NCBI RefSeq assembly: GCF_007860015.1
Contig: NZ_SJPS01000004.1
Span: 317,567 to 381,566 of the forward strand
Source: Bythopirellula polymerisocia
GTDB lineage: Bacteria; Planctomycetota; Planctomycetia; Pirellulales; Lacipirellulaceae
Length of the DNA stretch: 64,000 nucleotides
Direction: 5' to 3'
The notes beneath the pieces are model-generated. The model saw only the letters and a program-made list of their open reading frames with translations, was not told the DNA's origin and did not search any database. Numbering within the stretch: the stretch's first letter is position 1; each line of letters starts with the position of its first letter. This document shows positions 18,434 to 27,136 of this stretch, piece after piece. The position numbers and the translations under genes are program-made.

Positions 18434-20023
18434 TTAGGTGCTCTCCATCGGTGCCGGTTCAACACCGTCTAGAAAGCCAGTTAGTGAGCGGCAGCGATAC
18501 GGCGACTGAAGTTTGCGAACCGCCTTCGATTCGATCTGGCGGACACGTTCGCGGGTAACCGAGAAAATCTTGCCCACCTCTTCGAGCGTATAGGTGTAGC
18601 CGTCGGCCAGGCCATATCGCAGGCGTAGGATTTCCCGTTCACGGTGCGAGAGGTCGGTCATCACTTCTTCGAGTTTCAGCTTGAGTGCTTCGAGGTTTGT
18701 GTCATAGAGTGGATCGTCGTCCCGCTGCTCTTCGAGAAATTCGCCGAAGTAGTTGTCTTCGTGATCTCCCACCGGCTGATCGAGCGACAAGGGATGCCGT
18801 GTCATCTTGTAGACACAACGGGCATCGTCGATGGAGATATTCGCCCGCTCGGCGATCTCTTCCGGGTTGGGTTCCCGACCAAATTCCTGGACGAACTCGG
18901 CTGTCACGATCCGAATCTTGCTCATCGTATCAATCATGTGGACGGGCAACCGGATCGTGCGACTCTGGTCGGCGATGGCTCGAGTGATCGCCTGACGAAT
19001 CCACCAAGTGGCGTAGGTGGAAAACTTGTAACCCCGGGCATGTTCGAACTTATCGACCGCCCGCATGAGACCAGTGTTCCCTTCTTGGATCAGGTCCAAG
19101 AAGCTCATCCCACGATTGCGGTAGCGTTTGGCGATGGAAACAACCAATCGGAGGTTGGCTGCGGAAAGTTCCCGCTTGGCGGCATCATAAGCTTCTTTGC
19201 GGGCAGTCGTTTTGCGGACAAGACGGTGGAGCGTCCGAGGAGTTTCCAGCGAGATCTTCATCAAGTACTTCATTTCTTCGGTGAACTCACGTTGCAGGAC
19301 CGCATGCAACAGTTCCTCGGGATGCTGAAGTTGCTGCTTGATTGAGGTCATCCGCTGGGAGATCTCTTGCAACTGCTCCCACAAGGGCATCAACTTCTGC
19401 AAGCGGATGTTCAGCTCCTCGACCAGTCGGACGGCCTTGTTGCGACGGATCACCAAGCGTCGCCAGGCTGCGTGTTTTTGTTGGTCGGTGGCGCGACGGC
19501 TGACGGCGGTCCGATAGTCGATCTGGTTTTGCGACAAGAGATGGCGGATCGTAACCAGGTTGGGTCCGATTCGTTTAAGGATTCGTTTCTTCTCGGATGT
19601 GTTGGTGACCGAGATTTCGATCGTGCGGTCGAGTCGCAGGTTGCCGTCGTACACTTTTTGTAGGAGATCGACCGCCCCATGAAGCATGAAGTCATTGCCC
19701 ATCAGCGAGCGGCGAAACCGAGTACGAGTCGCTTCAATCCTTCGAGCTGAATAGACCTCACTATCGCGGTTGAGCATTGGGATTTCGCCCATCTGCATCA
19801 AGTACATCCGCACGGGGTCATCAATCGCACTTGTCTCGTCCCCCTCTGAATCGTCGGCAGAATCCGTGTCATCATCAATTTCAACATCATCGACATCTGA
19901 TCCCTCTTCGTCTTTGAAGTCTCGTTCTTTTGCTGAGCGAGGCGATTTGCCGTTCTTACGAGCCGCTGTCTTGGAAGGGGATTTGAGCTTAGGGGTCGAA
20001 CTCTTGCGGTTTTTCGTTGCCAC
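18434..20023 (-). CDS. rpoD: Primary sigma-70 factor (RpoD/SigA)
   Basis: 529 aa from GTG. A basic, acidic low-complexity N-terminus (1-65) precedes region 1.2 ([19 protein letters not shown]). The core regions are intact: region 2 has [39 protein letters not shown] and [19 protein letters not shown], and region 4 has [16 protein letters not shown] plus the helix-turn-helix [21 protein letters not shown]. These match housekeeping sigma factors that direct RNA polymerase to -35/-10 promoters. The full region 1.1 of proteobacterial RpoD is replaced by the lysine- and aspartate-rich tail. It is a monocistronic minus-strand gene with a long leader region upstream. Confidence 0.93.
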   Translation of the reverse strand: MATKNRKSSTPKLKSPSKTAARKNGKSPRSAKERDFKDEEGSDVDDVEIDDDTDSADDSEGDETSAIDDPVRMYLMQMGEIPMLNRDSEVYSARRIEATRTRFRRSLMGNDFMLHGAVDLLQKVYDGNLRLDRTIEISVTNTSEKKRILKRIGPNLVTIRHLLSQNQIDYRTAVSRRATDQQKHAAWRRLVIRRNKAVRLVEELNIRLQKLMPLWEQLQEISQRMTSIKQQLQHPEELLHAVLQREFTEEMKYLMKISLETPRTLHRLVRKTTARKEAYDAAKRELSAANLRLVVSIAKRYRNRGMSFLDLIQEGNTGLMRAVDKFEHARGYKFSTYATWWIRQAITRAIADQSRTIRLPVHMIDTMSKIRIVTAEFVQEFGREPNPEEIAERANISIDDARCVYKMTRHPLSLDQPVGDHEDNYFGEFLEEQRDDDPLYDTNLEALKLKLEEVMTDLSHREREILRLRYGLADGYTYTLEEVGKIFSVTRERVRQIESKAVRKLQSPYRCRSLTGFLDGVEPAPMEST

Positions 20024-20714
20024 GGCTGTGCCTCTTGAGTTGCCTGCGTTTGGAGTGAATCGCTGGCATGTGTGATTGCAGAGGACGTGCCGGGCTTCCC
20101 GAAAGAACTGGAAGGATTCTGTAACACCTTGTGTTGAAGGGACTTGCGTCGATTGACGGAAGTCGACGGGCTACCAGCTCAGAGATTTATGCTGCGAAAA
20201 ACCAACGCCGAGTCAGCAGCGATGTTGTCCGGGGACAACAAGGATGTGAATCTGATATGTAAGGAAAAGAGACGAGGAGTGAGATAGAGGTATGTGGCGT
20301 GCCTCATGAGCTTCATAGCAATGGAGTCCGATAAAGATGCAGGCGGGCATTAGTAGTCATGAAGGACTTCTATCAAAAGTTCACGAATCCCAAACTCACA
20401 CGCTTCCCGCCGATAGTTTCTTGTGGTCCTTAGAATCGTGTGTGCGTTGCCTACTCAGAATAATGAACCATCAGTCACAAGATGAAATCTGCCCCACTGC
20501 CGGGCATTCAATGCCGCTTACTTAAGCGAACTGCATTTTATTGTTCATCACAATTGCCAACCTTTTCATCGTAAACCATTCCCAAATCAGTACTTGGAAA
20601 CTGGCTCCTCCGATTCCCAATTGTATGGCATAGCAGTTGCCCCTATGGGATACGGGGCAATTTCAGGAGTAACCAATTGTCTGGGTACCAACTTGATTAG
20701 GGAGTTTCATCGCT
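20024..20714. other. Long leader/intergenic region upstream of rpoD
   Basis: 691 bp without a convincing gene. It contains an inverted repeat GTTGTCC-GG-GGACAAC near 20224-20239 and several short poorly coding frames. It probably holds the rpoD promoter and the promoter of the small plus-strand gene at 20715. Confidence 0.5.
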
Positions 20715-20945
20715 ATGATCCGGGAAATGACTCGAGTAGATTCCGATGTAGCCGTTGTCGCAGGCCGAACCCTTTATAGGACCAGTGATTTCTCAGACCA
20801 GAAGCTGACGCCTGCTGAGAGTCTTGAGCAGGAGATTTCCCGACTTACGTGGGCGGTGGTTGATGGCTGGGCTAGTCGCGAAGAGCGCAACGAGTTGGCC
20901 GCGCTTGTCGAGTTGCAGCACGAATACCGGCACTTAGGATCTTGA
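20715..20945 (+). CDS. Small uncharacterised protein (76 aa)
   Basis: 76 aa with an ATG preceded by AGGGAG at good spacing, which supports translation. The C-terminal half (LEQEISRLTWAVVDGWASREERNELAALVELQHEYR) is predicted to be mostly helical and amphipathic. There are no cysteines, signal peptide or membrane segment. No function can be assigned. It lies alone between the rpoD leader and the RNase H-like gene. Confidence 0.65.
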   Translation: MIREMTRVDSDVAVVAGRTLYRTSDFSDQKLTPAESLEQEISRLTWAVVDGWASREERNELAALVELQHEYRHLGS

Positions 20946-21228
20946 ATTCGAAAAGCCGAGGCTCAAAAAACGCTGTCCAGTCGCAGTGTAAGCTTGGGAG
21001 AGTTTGGCTTACGAAATTCTGAAAATCCTCATCTTGATAAACTGGAGAGATTGCGGTGGGTTTGTCGATAACGTTCTCTGGACAGGGTTAGCTTTGTCCA
21101 GGCCCGCAGTGGACGCGAGTCTTCCGATACTCCCCGCTGGGCAGGAAGCATTTGAGGCTTTCGGCCCTAAAACCCTGTAACAGAAGTTGGCCTGTCCAAA
21201 GTTGGGCTTAGCCAATTCGCGTCCCTCT

Positions 21229-21897
21229 ATGAACACATCTCCCCATTACTTGCTCTTTTCAGAGGCAAGTTGTTGTGCCCCTGCCGGCAAATCTTGGCGG
21301 TTCGTGCTCCAAGATGTTGAGTCAAACAGACGACTCGCTGTTTCAGATCAGGAACCGGCGGCGTGCGGTGAACGGCTTGAACTGTTGGCAGTAGTTCGCG
21401 GACTCGAGGCACTCGATGGTCCCGCACGGGTGACGCTCGTTACCCGCAGTCGCTATGTGAGCCGTGGAATCAAACACGGCCTGACCGAGTGGCGGGCTAA
21501 CGAGTGGCGCTGGGAACGGTTCGGTCGAATCGTTCCGGTTAAGGACTGCGATCTCTGGCAGCGTATCGATCGGGCGCTGCTGTTCCATGAAGTCGAGTGC
21601 CAGGCTTGGCAATTCGAGGAGTCCGCCGAGGCTGCTCCAGTCGCCTCTCAGCCGGAAGCCGAGGTCGCTCCGCAGCTTCGCGAAGTGAGTCCGCCGGTCG
21701 GGGAAAAAATGCCGCGCCGAGTGGTATCGAGAAAGAGCGCACCCGCCACTGACTGGCCGCATCGGGCCGATTTGGCTTCGAGTCGGCAGCCATCCAAAAA
21801 ATGGCAACGATCACTACTTGGGCGGGCACTTCATTGGATAGACTCCCTGAGAGGATTGGGGATCCCATCCAGGCCGGCCATCCAGGGGGCGGTGTGA
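21229..21897 (+). CDS. RNase H-like protein with altered active site
   Basis: 222 aa from the ATG at 21229 (a TTG at 21187 would extend it). Residues 5-120 follow the RNase HI pattern: a first strand YLLFSEASCCAPAGKSWRFVL, then GERLELLAVVRGLEAL, then VTLVTRSRYVSRGIKHGLTEWRANEWR, then PVKDCDLWQRIDRAL. The Glu of the second motif is kept, but the usual TDGS Asp becomes SEAS and the TDS Asp becomes TRS. Loss of these metal-binding residues argues against nuclease activity. The tail (about 125-222) is Pro/Arg-rich and not recognised. It is probably a nucleic-acid-binding derivative. Confidence 0.7.
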   Translation: MNTSPHYLLFSEASCCAPAGKSWRFVLQDVESNRRLAVSDQEPAACGERLELLAVVRGLEALDGPARVTLVTRSRYVSRGIKHGLTEWRANEWRWERFGRIVPVKDCDLWQRIDRALLFHEVECQAWQFEESAEAAPVASQPEAEVAPQLREVSPPVGEKMPRRVVSRKSAPATDWPHRADLASSRQPSKKWQRSLLGRALHWIDSLRGLGIPSRPAIQGAV

Positions 21898-21990
21898 CCA
21901 GACAAGAATCTCACTGAGCATGCAAGAAACTTGCCCTTCTGATGGCAAAAAACAAGTGATGATAGGAAATATTGGCGTTATCTAGGCAGA

Positions 21991-24270
21991 ATGGGCAGTA
22001 AAGCCAATTCGTTTCAAGTACAACAGAAACATAGATTAGGACAATCACCAGTGCGGACTCAAGTTGATCTCAATGCCATTGCGCCAGTTGTTCACGGATA
22101 TCATAACAACCCTTTTGAGGTCCTTGGTCCCCATGAGATCGAGGACGAAGGTCGGCGGGCGCTGGCTATTCGAGCCTATCTCCCTGAGACGAAGCAGGTC
22201 TGGTTGGTCGACAAGCAACATGGGCTATGGCAGCCTATGCGGCGGATCCACCCTGCAGGGCTTTATGAAGCAATTTGTGAACCAGAAGTTTACAATCGTA
22301 AGCAGGGACGTAATTACCAATTCTGCAGTGTGAATCAAGCAGGCGAACAGACGACTATGCACGATCCCTACTCATTCCCCACTTTGTTGACTGATTACGA
22401 TCTACACTTGCTTGGAGAAGGTCGCCACTGGGACAGTTATCGTCGATTAGGAGCCCACCTCCGCGAAATCGACGGCATCAAGGGGGTTAACTTTGCCGTC
22501 TGGGCACCCAACGCCGAGAGCGTCAGTGTCGTTGGGGATTTCAACGGCTGGGATCGTCGCAAACATGCAATGCGTAAACACCTGCCAGGTGGCACTTGGG
22601 AATTGTTTATCCCAGAGCTTGGGCTGGGAACTCTCTACAAGTTCTCGGTCAAAAACCATGGCAATGTCGTCGAGAAGTGCGATCCCTACGGTTTCGCTGC
22701 GGAAGTCCCCCCAAAGACCGCCAACATCGTTTCCGATTTAGATGGCTTCCAGTGGAGTGACGAAGAGTGGATAGCAAAGAGGGCCAACCACAATCCACTC
22801 ACAGCCCCGCTTTCCATCTACGAAGTGCATCTGGGGAGTTGGCAGCGGGGTGACGACTGGCAGCACCCATGGCTCAATTATCGCGATTTGGCGCACCGAC
22901 TCGCCGCTTACTGCGAGAAGCTGGGCTTCACCCACATCGAACTCATGCCAGTGAGCGAGCACCCGTTTACCGGGAGCTGGGGTTATCAAACGGTCGGTTA
23001 TTTCGCTGCCACGAGCCGCTATGGCACTCCCGAGGATTTCCAATACTTCGTGGACTATCTCCACCAGCACAACATCGGGGTGCTGATCGACTGGGTCCCG
23101 GCGCATTTTCCCAAGGATAGCCATGGACTCGATTTCTTCGATGGCTCGGCCCTCTACGAACATGCAGATCCTCGCCAGGGTGAGCATCCCGACTGGGGAA
23201 CGAAGATTTTCAACTATGGTCGGAACGAAGTCCGCAACTTCCTCACATCCAACGCCCTTTTCTGGCTCGACAAGTACCACATCGACGGCCTGCGAGTGGA
23301 CGCGGTCGCCTCGATGCTCTACCTCGACTACAGCCGAGAAGACGGCGACTGGATTCCCAACCAATATGGCGGTCGAGAGAATCTTGCTGCCATCGATTTT
23401 CTGAAGGAATTCAATGAACAAGTCCACTTGCAGTATCCAGGAGTGCTGACAGTAGCCGAGGAATCCACCGCCTGGGGAGGCGTGTCGCGGCCCACGTATG
23501 TTGGCGGCCTGGGCTTCAGCATGAAGTGGAACATGGGCTGGATGAACGATACCCTGCGTTACTTCCGGCATGAACCGATTCACCGTGGCTATCATCACGA
23601 TGAGTTGACGTTCTCGTTGATCTACGCCTTCACCGAGAATTTCGTCCTACCTTTCTCCCATGATGAAGTGGTCCACGGCAAGGGCTCAATGCTCGACCAG
23701 ATGCCAGGCGACCTTTGGCAGCGGTTTGCCAACCTGCGGCTTTTATACGGTTATCAATGGACCCACCCGGGGAAGAAACTAACCTTTATGGGTGGCGAAA
23801 TTGCCCAGTGGAATGAATGGAACTGTGACGAGAATCTGCAATGGGACCTCTTGGAGTGGGAAAGTCATCAGGGGGTGCAGCGATTGGTTGCCGATCTGAA
23901 CAAGCTGTACTGCAACGATCCAGCCCTCCACCAGCAAGACTTCGATCACACCGGCTTCGAGTGGGTTGACTGCCACAATCACAACGATAGCGTGCTGGTC
24001 TATCTCCGCCGCGGAACCAACCCACAAGATTTTGTGCTGGTCGCCTGTAACTTTACGCCTGTGGTGCGGAAAAACTACCGAATTGGCGTTCCGGAAGGAG
24101 GCTGGTATGCCGAAGTCATGAATACCGACTCCAAATATTACGGCGGCAGCAACGTTGGCAACTACCCGGGCCTCCAGGCTGAGGAAAGCGAAAGCCACGG
24201 GCGACCCTACTCGCTGCTGATGACTTTGCCTCCATTGGCGGTAGTCGTGTTTAAACCACAGCGCGGGTAG
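21991..24270 (+). CDS. glgB: 1,4-alpha-glucan branching enzyme
   Basis: 759 aa GH13 enzyme that forms alpha-1,6 branches in glycogen. It carries N-terminal CBM48-like domains ([24 protein letters not shown], then [24 protein letters not shown]) and the (beta/alpha)8 barrel. Catalytic residues are the nucleophile Asp near 437 ([10 protein letters not shown]), acid/base Glu near 490 (TVAEESTAW) and the stabilising Asp near 558 ([14 protein letters not shown]). The C-terminal beta domain ends [10 protein letters not shown]. Length and motifs match typical GlgB. No other glycogen gene is adjacent, and glgB is convergent with the PpiD-like gene. Confidence 0.96.
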   Translation: MGSKANSFQVQQKHRLGQSPVRTQVDLNAIAPVVHGYHNNPFEVLGPHEIEDEGRRALAIRAYLPETKQVWLVDKQHGLWQPMRRIHPAGLYEAICEPEVYNRKQGRNYQFCSVNQAGEQTTMHDPYSFPTLLTDYDLHLLGEGRHWDSYRRLGAHLREIDGIKGVNFAVWAPNAESVSVVGDFNGWDRRKHAMRKHLPGGTWELFIPELGLGTLYKFSVKNHGNVVEKCDPYGFAAEVPPKTANIVSDLDGFQWSDEEWIAKRANHNPLTAPLSIYEVHLGSWQRGDDWQHPWLNYRDLAHRLAAYCEKLGFTHIELMPVSEHPFTGSWGYQTVGYFAATSRYGTPEDFQYFVDYLHQHNIGVLIDWVPAHFPKDSHGLDFFDGSALYEHADPRQGEHPDWGTKIFNYGRNEVRNFLTSNALFWLDKYHIDGLRVDAVASMLYLDYSREDGDWIPNQYGGRENLAAIDFLKEFNEQVHLQYPGVLTVAEESTAWGGVSRPTYVGGLGFSMKWNMGWMNDTLRYFRHEPIHRGYHHDELTFSLIYAFTENFVLPFSHDEVVHGKGSMLDQMPGDLWQRFANLRLLYGYQWTHPGKKLTFMGGEIAQWNEWNCDENLQWDLLEWESHQGVQRLVADLNKLYCNDPALHQQDFDHTGFEWVDCHNHNDSVLVYLRRGTNPQDFVLVACNFTPVVRKNYRIGVPEGGWYAEVMNTDSKYYGGSNVGNYPGLQAEESESHGRPYSLLMTLPPLAVVVFKPQRG

Positions 24271-24278
24271 TAGAATTC

Positions 24279-24395
24279 TCATTCCGAAAGGAATCGCACG
24301 GGTTGAGAAATCCAAGTAGACCTTTAAGATACTCTCCGTGCGTAGTAGTTTTTCAACCTAGATCCCTCTGGTCGTGGAACTCCCATCGGGATGAC
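24279..24395. repeat. Second, decayed GTCATTCCGA-family palindromic repeat
   Basis: The right part (24361-24395) matches the arm of the element at 6721-6757 at most positions (core TCGTGGAACTCC, ending GGGATGAC). The left part begins CTCATTCCGA. It lies between convergent glgB and the PpiD-like gene, where a hairpin could act as a transcription stop. Confidence 0.65.
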
Positions 24396-24402
24396 AAGTT
24401 AT

Positions 24403-26718
24403 CTATTCCTCTTCTTCAGCCTGCGTCGGGTTGAGGAACTCTTCGAGCTTCTCCAGGTCTAGGCCGACGCGCTTCGTCAATTCCTCAAGAACTTGACGCT
24501 GTTGGTTTTGCCAACGTGCCATCATCATTACCTGGCCACCATACCAAGTGTTTGCTTCTGAGAGGAAAACCTGGTGCAGCTCGTCTTCGGGGCGTTCACG
24601 ACGATCGAGTTGGATGATGTAAGCGATGGTTTGATCGTAATTGAGAACCGCAGCGACTTCCTTGCCAGAGAGACTGAAGGCCTTCTCCATAAAATTGGGT
24701 CCAATGGCTTCCAGGGGGGGGGCCTCTCCCAGGCGTGGTCCCCGTTCGACTTCTGCCGTCGAACCAAATGTCAGCCAGCTGAAGAGGTCCGTCGTGATGA
24801 CCTCGTAGGGCTTGCCTACCATAAAATTGGCAAGCGAATCACCCAGCTTTTCGCTTTCTGAAGCGAGTTCTTCTGCTTTTTTTAATGCCAGTTTCGCTGC
24901 TTGTTGTTGCTTCCAGGCCTCTGCGACTTCGCCGCGGATATCCTCGAAGGCTGGGATTTTCTCGGGTACATCCTGAATCTTCGTGACGAGATACCAGTTC
25001 CCGTCCAGGTCCTGAGCTAAATACGGTTCGAAATTCGCGAGCGATGAAAATGCTGCCTGGACCACGTACTGTCCTTTGGTTTGAGCATCAATCGCCTTGC
25101 CAACAAAAGTATCGGCCAACTCCCGTTGGGTGACAAGCAATGTCTCTTCAGAGATCAAACCCGCCGCCGCAGCACGTTCTTTGAGATTGGTGAGTTGCTT
25201 TGGAGGAGCAGGGATTTCTTTCTCTTCTGTCCGGGCCGAGACGACCTGGAAACCGTAGGGGTTGTACTCCGACTGAAGCTCTCCGAATATGTCTTCAATC
25301 TTATTTTTGAGTTCCACAACAGCTTTGTCCGTCGCCAGCTTGTCGCGGATGGAATCTTTGACATCTTCGAGCGGTTCGTATTCAGCTTCATCTTCGGAGT
25401 CCGAGGCATCTCCAGAGTTGTCGTCATCTGAGGAATCCGAATCAGTGGTTTCCCCATTATCGGCTCGTTCAACGTCCGAGGATTCGTCGCTGTTATCGTC
25501 AGTGTCCTGGAATGCGACCAGACGGATATGTCCCGGGGAGGTCAAATTGCTGGACTCATCGTCTTCTGGAGTAGCAGGTTCTTCGGTCGCGTCGTCAGTA
25601 GAGTCCTCAGCGTCGTTTGCGGATTCGCTTGATTGTGAAGCAGCGTTGGCCTCATCACTTGCCTCACTCGATTCTGCCTCAGTATTCTCTGTGGATTCAT
25701 CCTCCTCCTCCTTGGATTTGTCACCAGAGTCAGAATTAAACAGGCTGTCGTCGAACTTGCTTGAGCCACCCTGCTTATCAAACAGGGTTCGCTTATTCCG
25801 TTCGTAGTAGTCAGCAATTTCCTCGTCGGTGATCGAATCACGATACTCGTCTCTCCAGCTATTCACGTCACCCAAGATGTAGTTGAGCTTCACTCGCCGA
25901 GGCTGCATGAAGCCTGGGTCCGGTGCGGGCAATTGGGCACCCAAGACCATATGAACGAGACCAGGGACATTGTTCTTGTACTGCTCATAAAACGCCAGAA
26001 GTTCGGCCTCGCTGGGATCAGGGACTTTCTCTACAAAATCCGCCGCCGCGATAGGGGTTGCTTGGAGAGCTATCCTTTCGTTAATGCGGCGCCAATCTTC
26101 CCAGCGTTGCTCAGGCAGCACGTTTCTTACGTTCGAACCGAAGGTTCCAAAATACGTGTTTCCTAGCAGCAACTCTCGTAAACCTGAGAACAATTGCTCT
26201 TCCAATAACCGCGGATCACCCTGCTGCACACCTGAGAGCAGAGACATGATCCCCCGATCGGAAACGCGGCGGAAACTGGTTTCCTTCAGAAATTGATTGA
26301 TCATGCCGTCGCTGACAGACATTCCCGCATTCTTGGCCTGTTCTGCCAAGATGCGGGTCGTGACGACACCCACTTGCACATCTCGTGAACTGCTTCCTTC
26401 GGGCAGAACAAAGTCTGGGACCGAGGGCATCGTCGGAGTGCCCCCCTCTTCCATAATCTGCTGGGCACCCGTCATGCGGAGGCGTTTCAGAAACTCGCTG
26501 AGGAAGTAGCGCCTTTGGGTCAAATTGGCCAACTCTTGAACCGTGAGCGAACCACCCTTCCACTCAGCGACGACCGTATTCGGATTACTACTTCCGCGAG
26601 ACTGTCCAATATATCCGAACATTGCATCGCCGATGACGAAAACAAACATGGCAACGACTGCTGCCACGGCTAAAAATGCCTTTTGATGCTTGCGAAAATA
26701 GCGAAACGGGCTTGCCAT
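24403..26718 (-). CDS. PpiD/SurA-like periplasmic chaperone with acidic insert
   Basis: 771 aa. One N-terminal membrane helix (about 15-35, FLAVAAVVAMFVFVIGDAMF) is followed by a SurA_N-like helical region (about 50-250), as in PpiD. Residues about 330-440 are an extreme Ser/Asp/Glu low-complexity insert. A parvulin-like region follows (about 500-680; ELADTFVGKAIDAQTKGQYVVQAAFSS and WYLVTKIQDVPEKIPAFEDI), with weak conservation. It is likely a membrane-tethered chaperone for proteins leaving the Sec translocon. PPIase activity is uncertain because the parvulin domain is divergent. Confidence 0.75.
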   Translation of the reverse strand: MASPFRYFRKHQKAFLAVAAVVAMFVFVIGDAMFGYIGQSRGSSNPNTVVAEWKGGSLTVQELANLTQRRYFLSEFLKRLRMTGAQQIMEEGGTPTMPSVPDFVLPEGSSSRDVQVGVVTTRILAEQAKNAGMSVSDGMINQFLKETSFRRVSDRGIMSLLSGVQQGDPRLLEEQLFSGLRELLLGNTYFGTFGSNVRNVLPEQRWEDWRRINERIALQATPIAAADFVEKVPDPSEAELLAFYEQYKNNVPGLVHMVLGAQLPAPDPGFMQPRRVKLNYILGDVNSWRDEYRDSITDEEIADYYERNKRTLFDKQGGSSKFDDSLFNSDSGDKSKEEEDESTENTEAESSEASDEANAASQSSESANDAEDSTDDATEEPATPEDDESSNLTSPGHIRLVAFQDTDDNSDESSDVERADNGETTDSDSSDDDNSGDASDSEDEAEYEPLEDVKDSIRDKLATDKAVVELKNKIEDIFGELQSEYNPYGFQVVSARTEEKEIPAPPKQLTNLKERAAAAGLISEETLLVTQRELADTFVGKAIDAQTKGQYVVQAAFSSLANFEPYLAQDLDGNWYLVTKIQDVPEKIPAFEDIRGEVAEAWKQQQAAKLALKKAEELASESEKLGDSLANFMVGKPYEVITTDLFSWLTFGSTAEVERGPRLGEAPPLEAIGPNFMEKAFSLSGKEVAAVLNYDQTIAYIIQLDRRERPEDELHQVFLSEANTWYGGQVMMMARWQNQQRQVLEELTKRVGLDLEKLEEFLNPTQAEEEE

Positions 26719-27136
26719 CTAACCGTCCTGAGTCGAGGCTGCCCGGCAAGCTACCACTTGACAGCCTAGCCGGTGCATAAGTAATGATTGACGACGTGAA
26801 GTGTTGATTTAGGGGTCCGTGATTCTATGGCAGATCGACGTAAATGCAATCCCAATCGGGAGTGTGGTCGATTCTGCTCGATAATTTGGCCCACATTGAC
26901 ATGCAGATTTTCCGTTCCGAGGAGGCATTTCCAGTTGGACTGCCTGCCGCCGATTGGTCTTCACATGCTGGAAGCCCTTAATTTACGGCTTGTAGAAGTT
27001 GGCCGGAAGAGGCAGTTTGGAAAGTCTTCGCTCACGAATTGGGTTAGAATTCGGCGAAGTTAGAGTAACTTGGCAGGGACGGTACGTTTTAGACGGCTTT
27101 TTGGCCAAACTGGCCAGTAAAAACATTAGGATCAAA
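26719..27136. other. Divergent intergenic region (PpiD-like / topA)
   Basis: 418 bp between divergent genes. The topA frame is open upstream to 26999, but that part (MAGRGSLESLRSR...) is unlike any TopA N-terminus. No other gene is seen; promoters for both genes are expected here. Confidence 0.5.

Noticed and set aside
20337-20525. Small plus-strand frame upstream of the 76-aa gene
   Set aside because: No ribosome site, unusual composition and no domain; treated as non-coding leader.
22738-23598. Minus-strand frame of 286 codons
   Set aside because: Antisense to glgB, across its catalytic domain.
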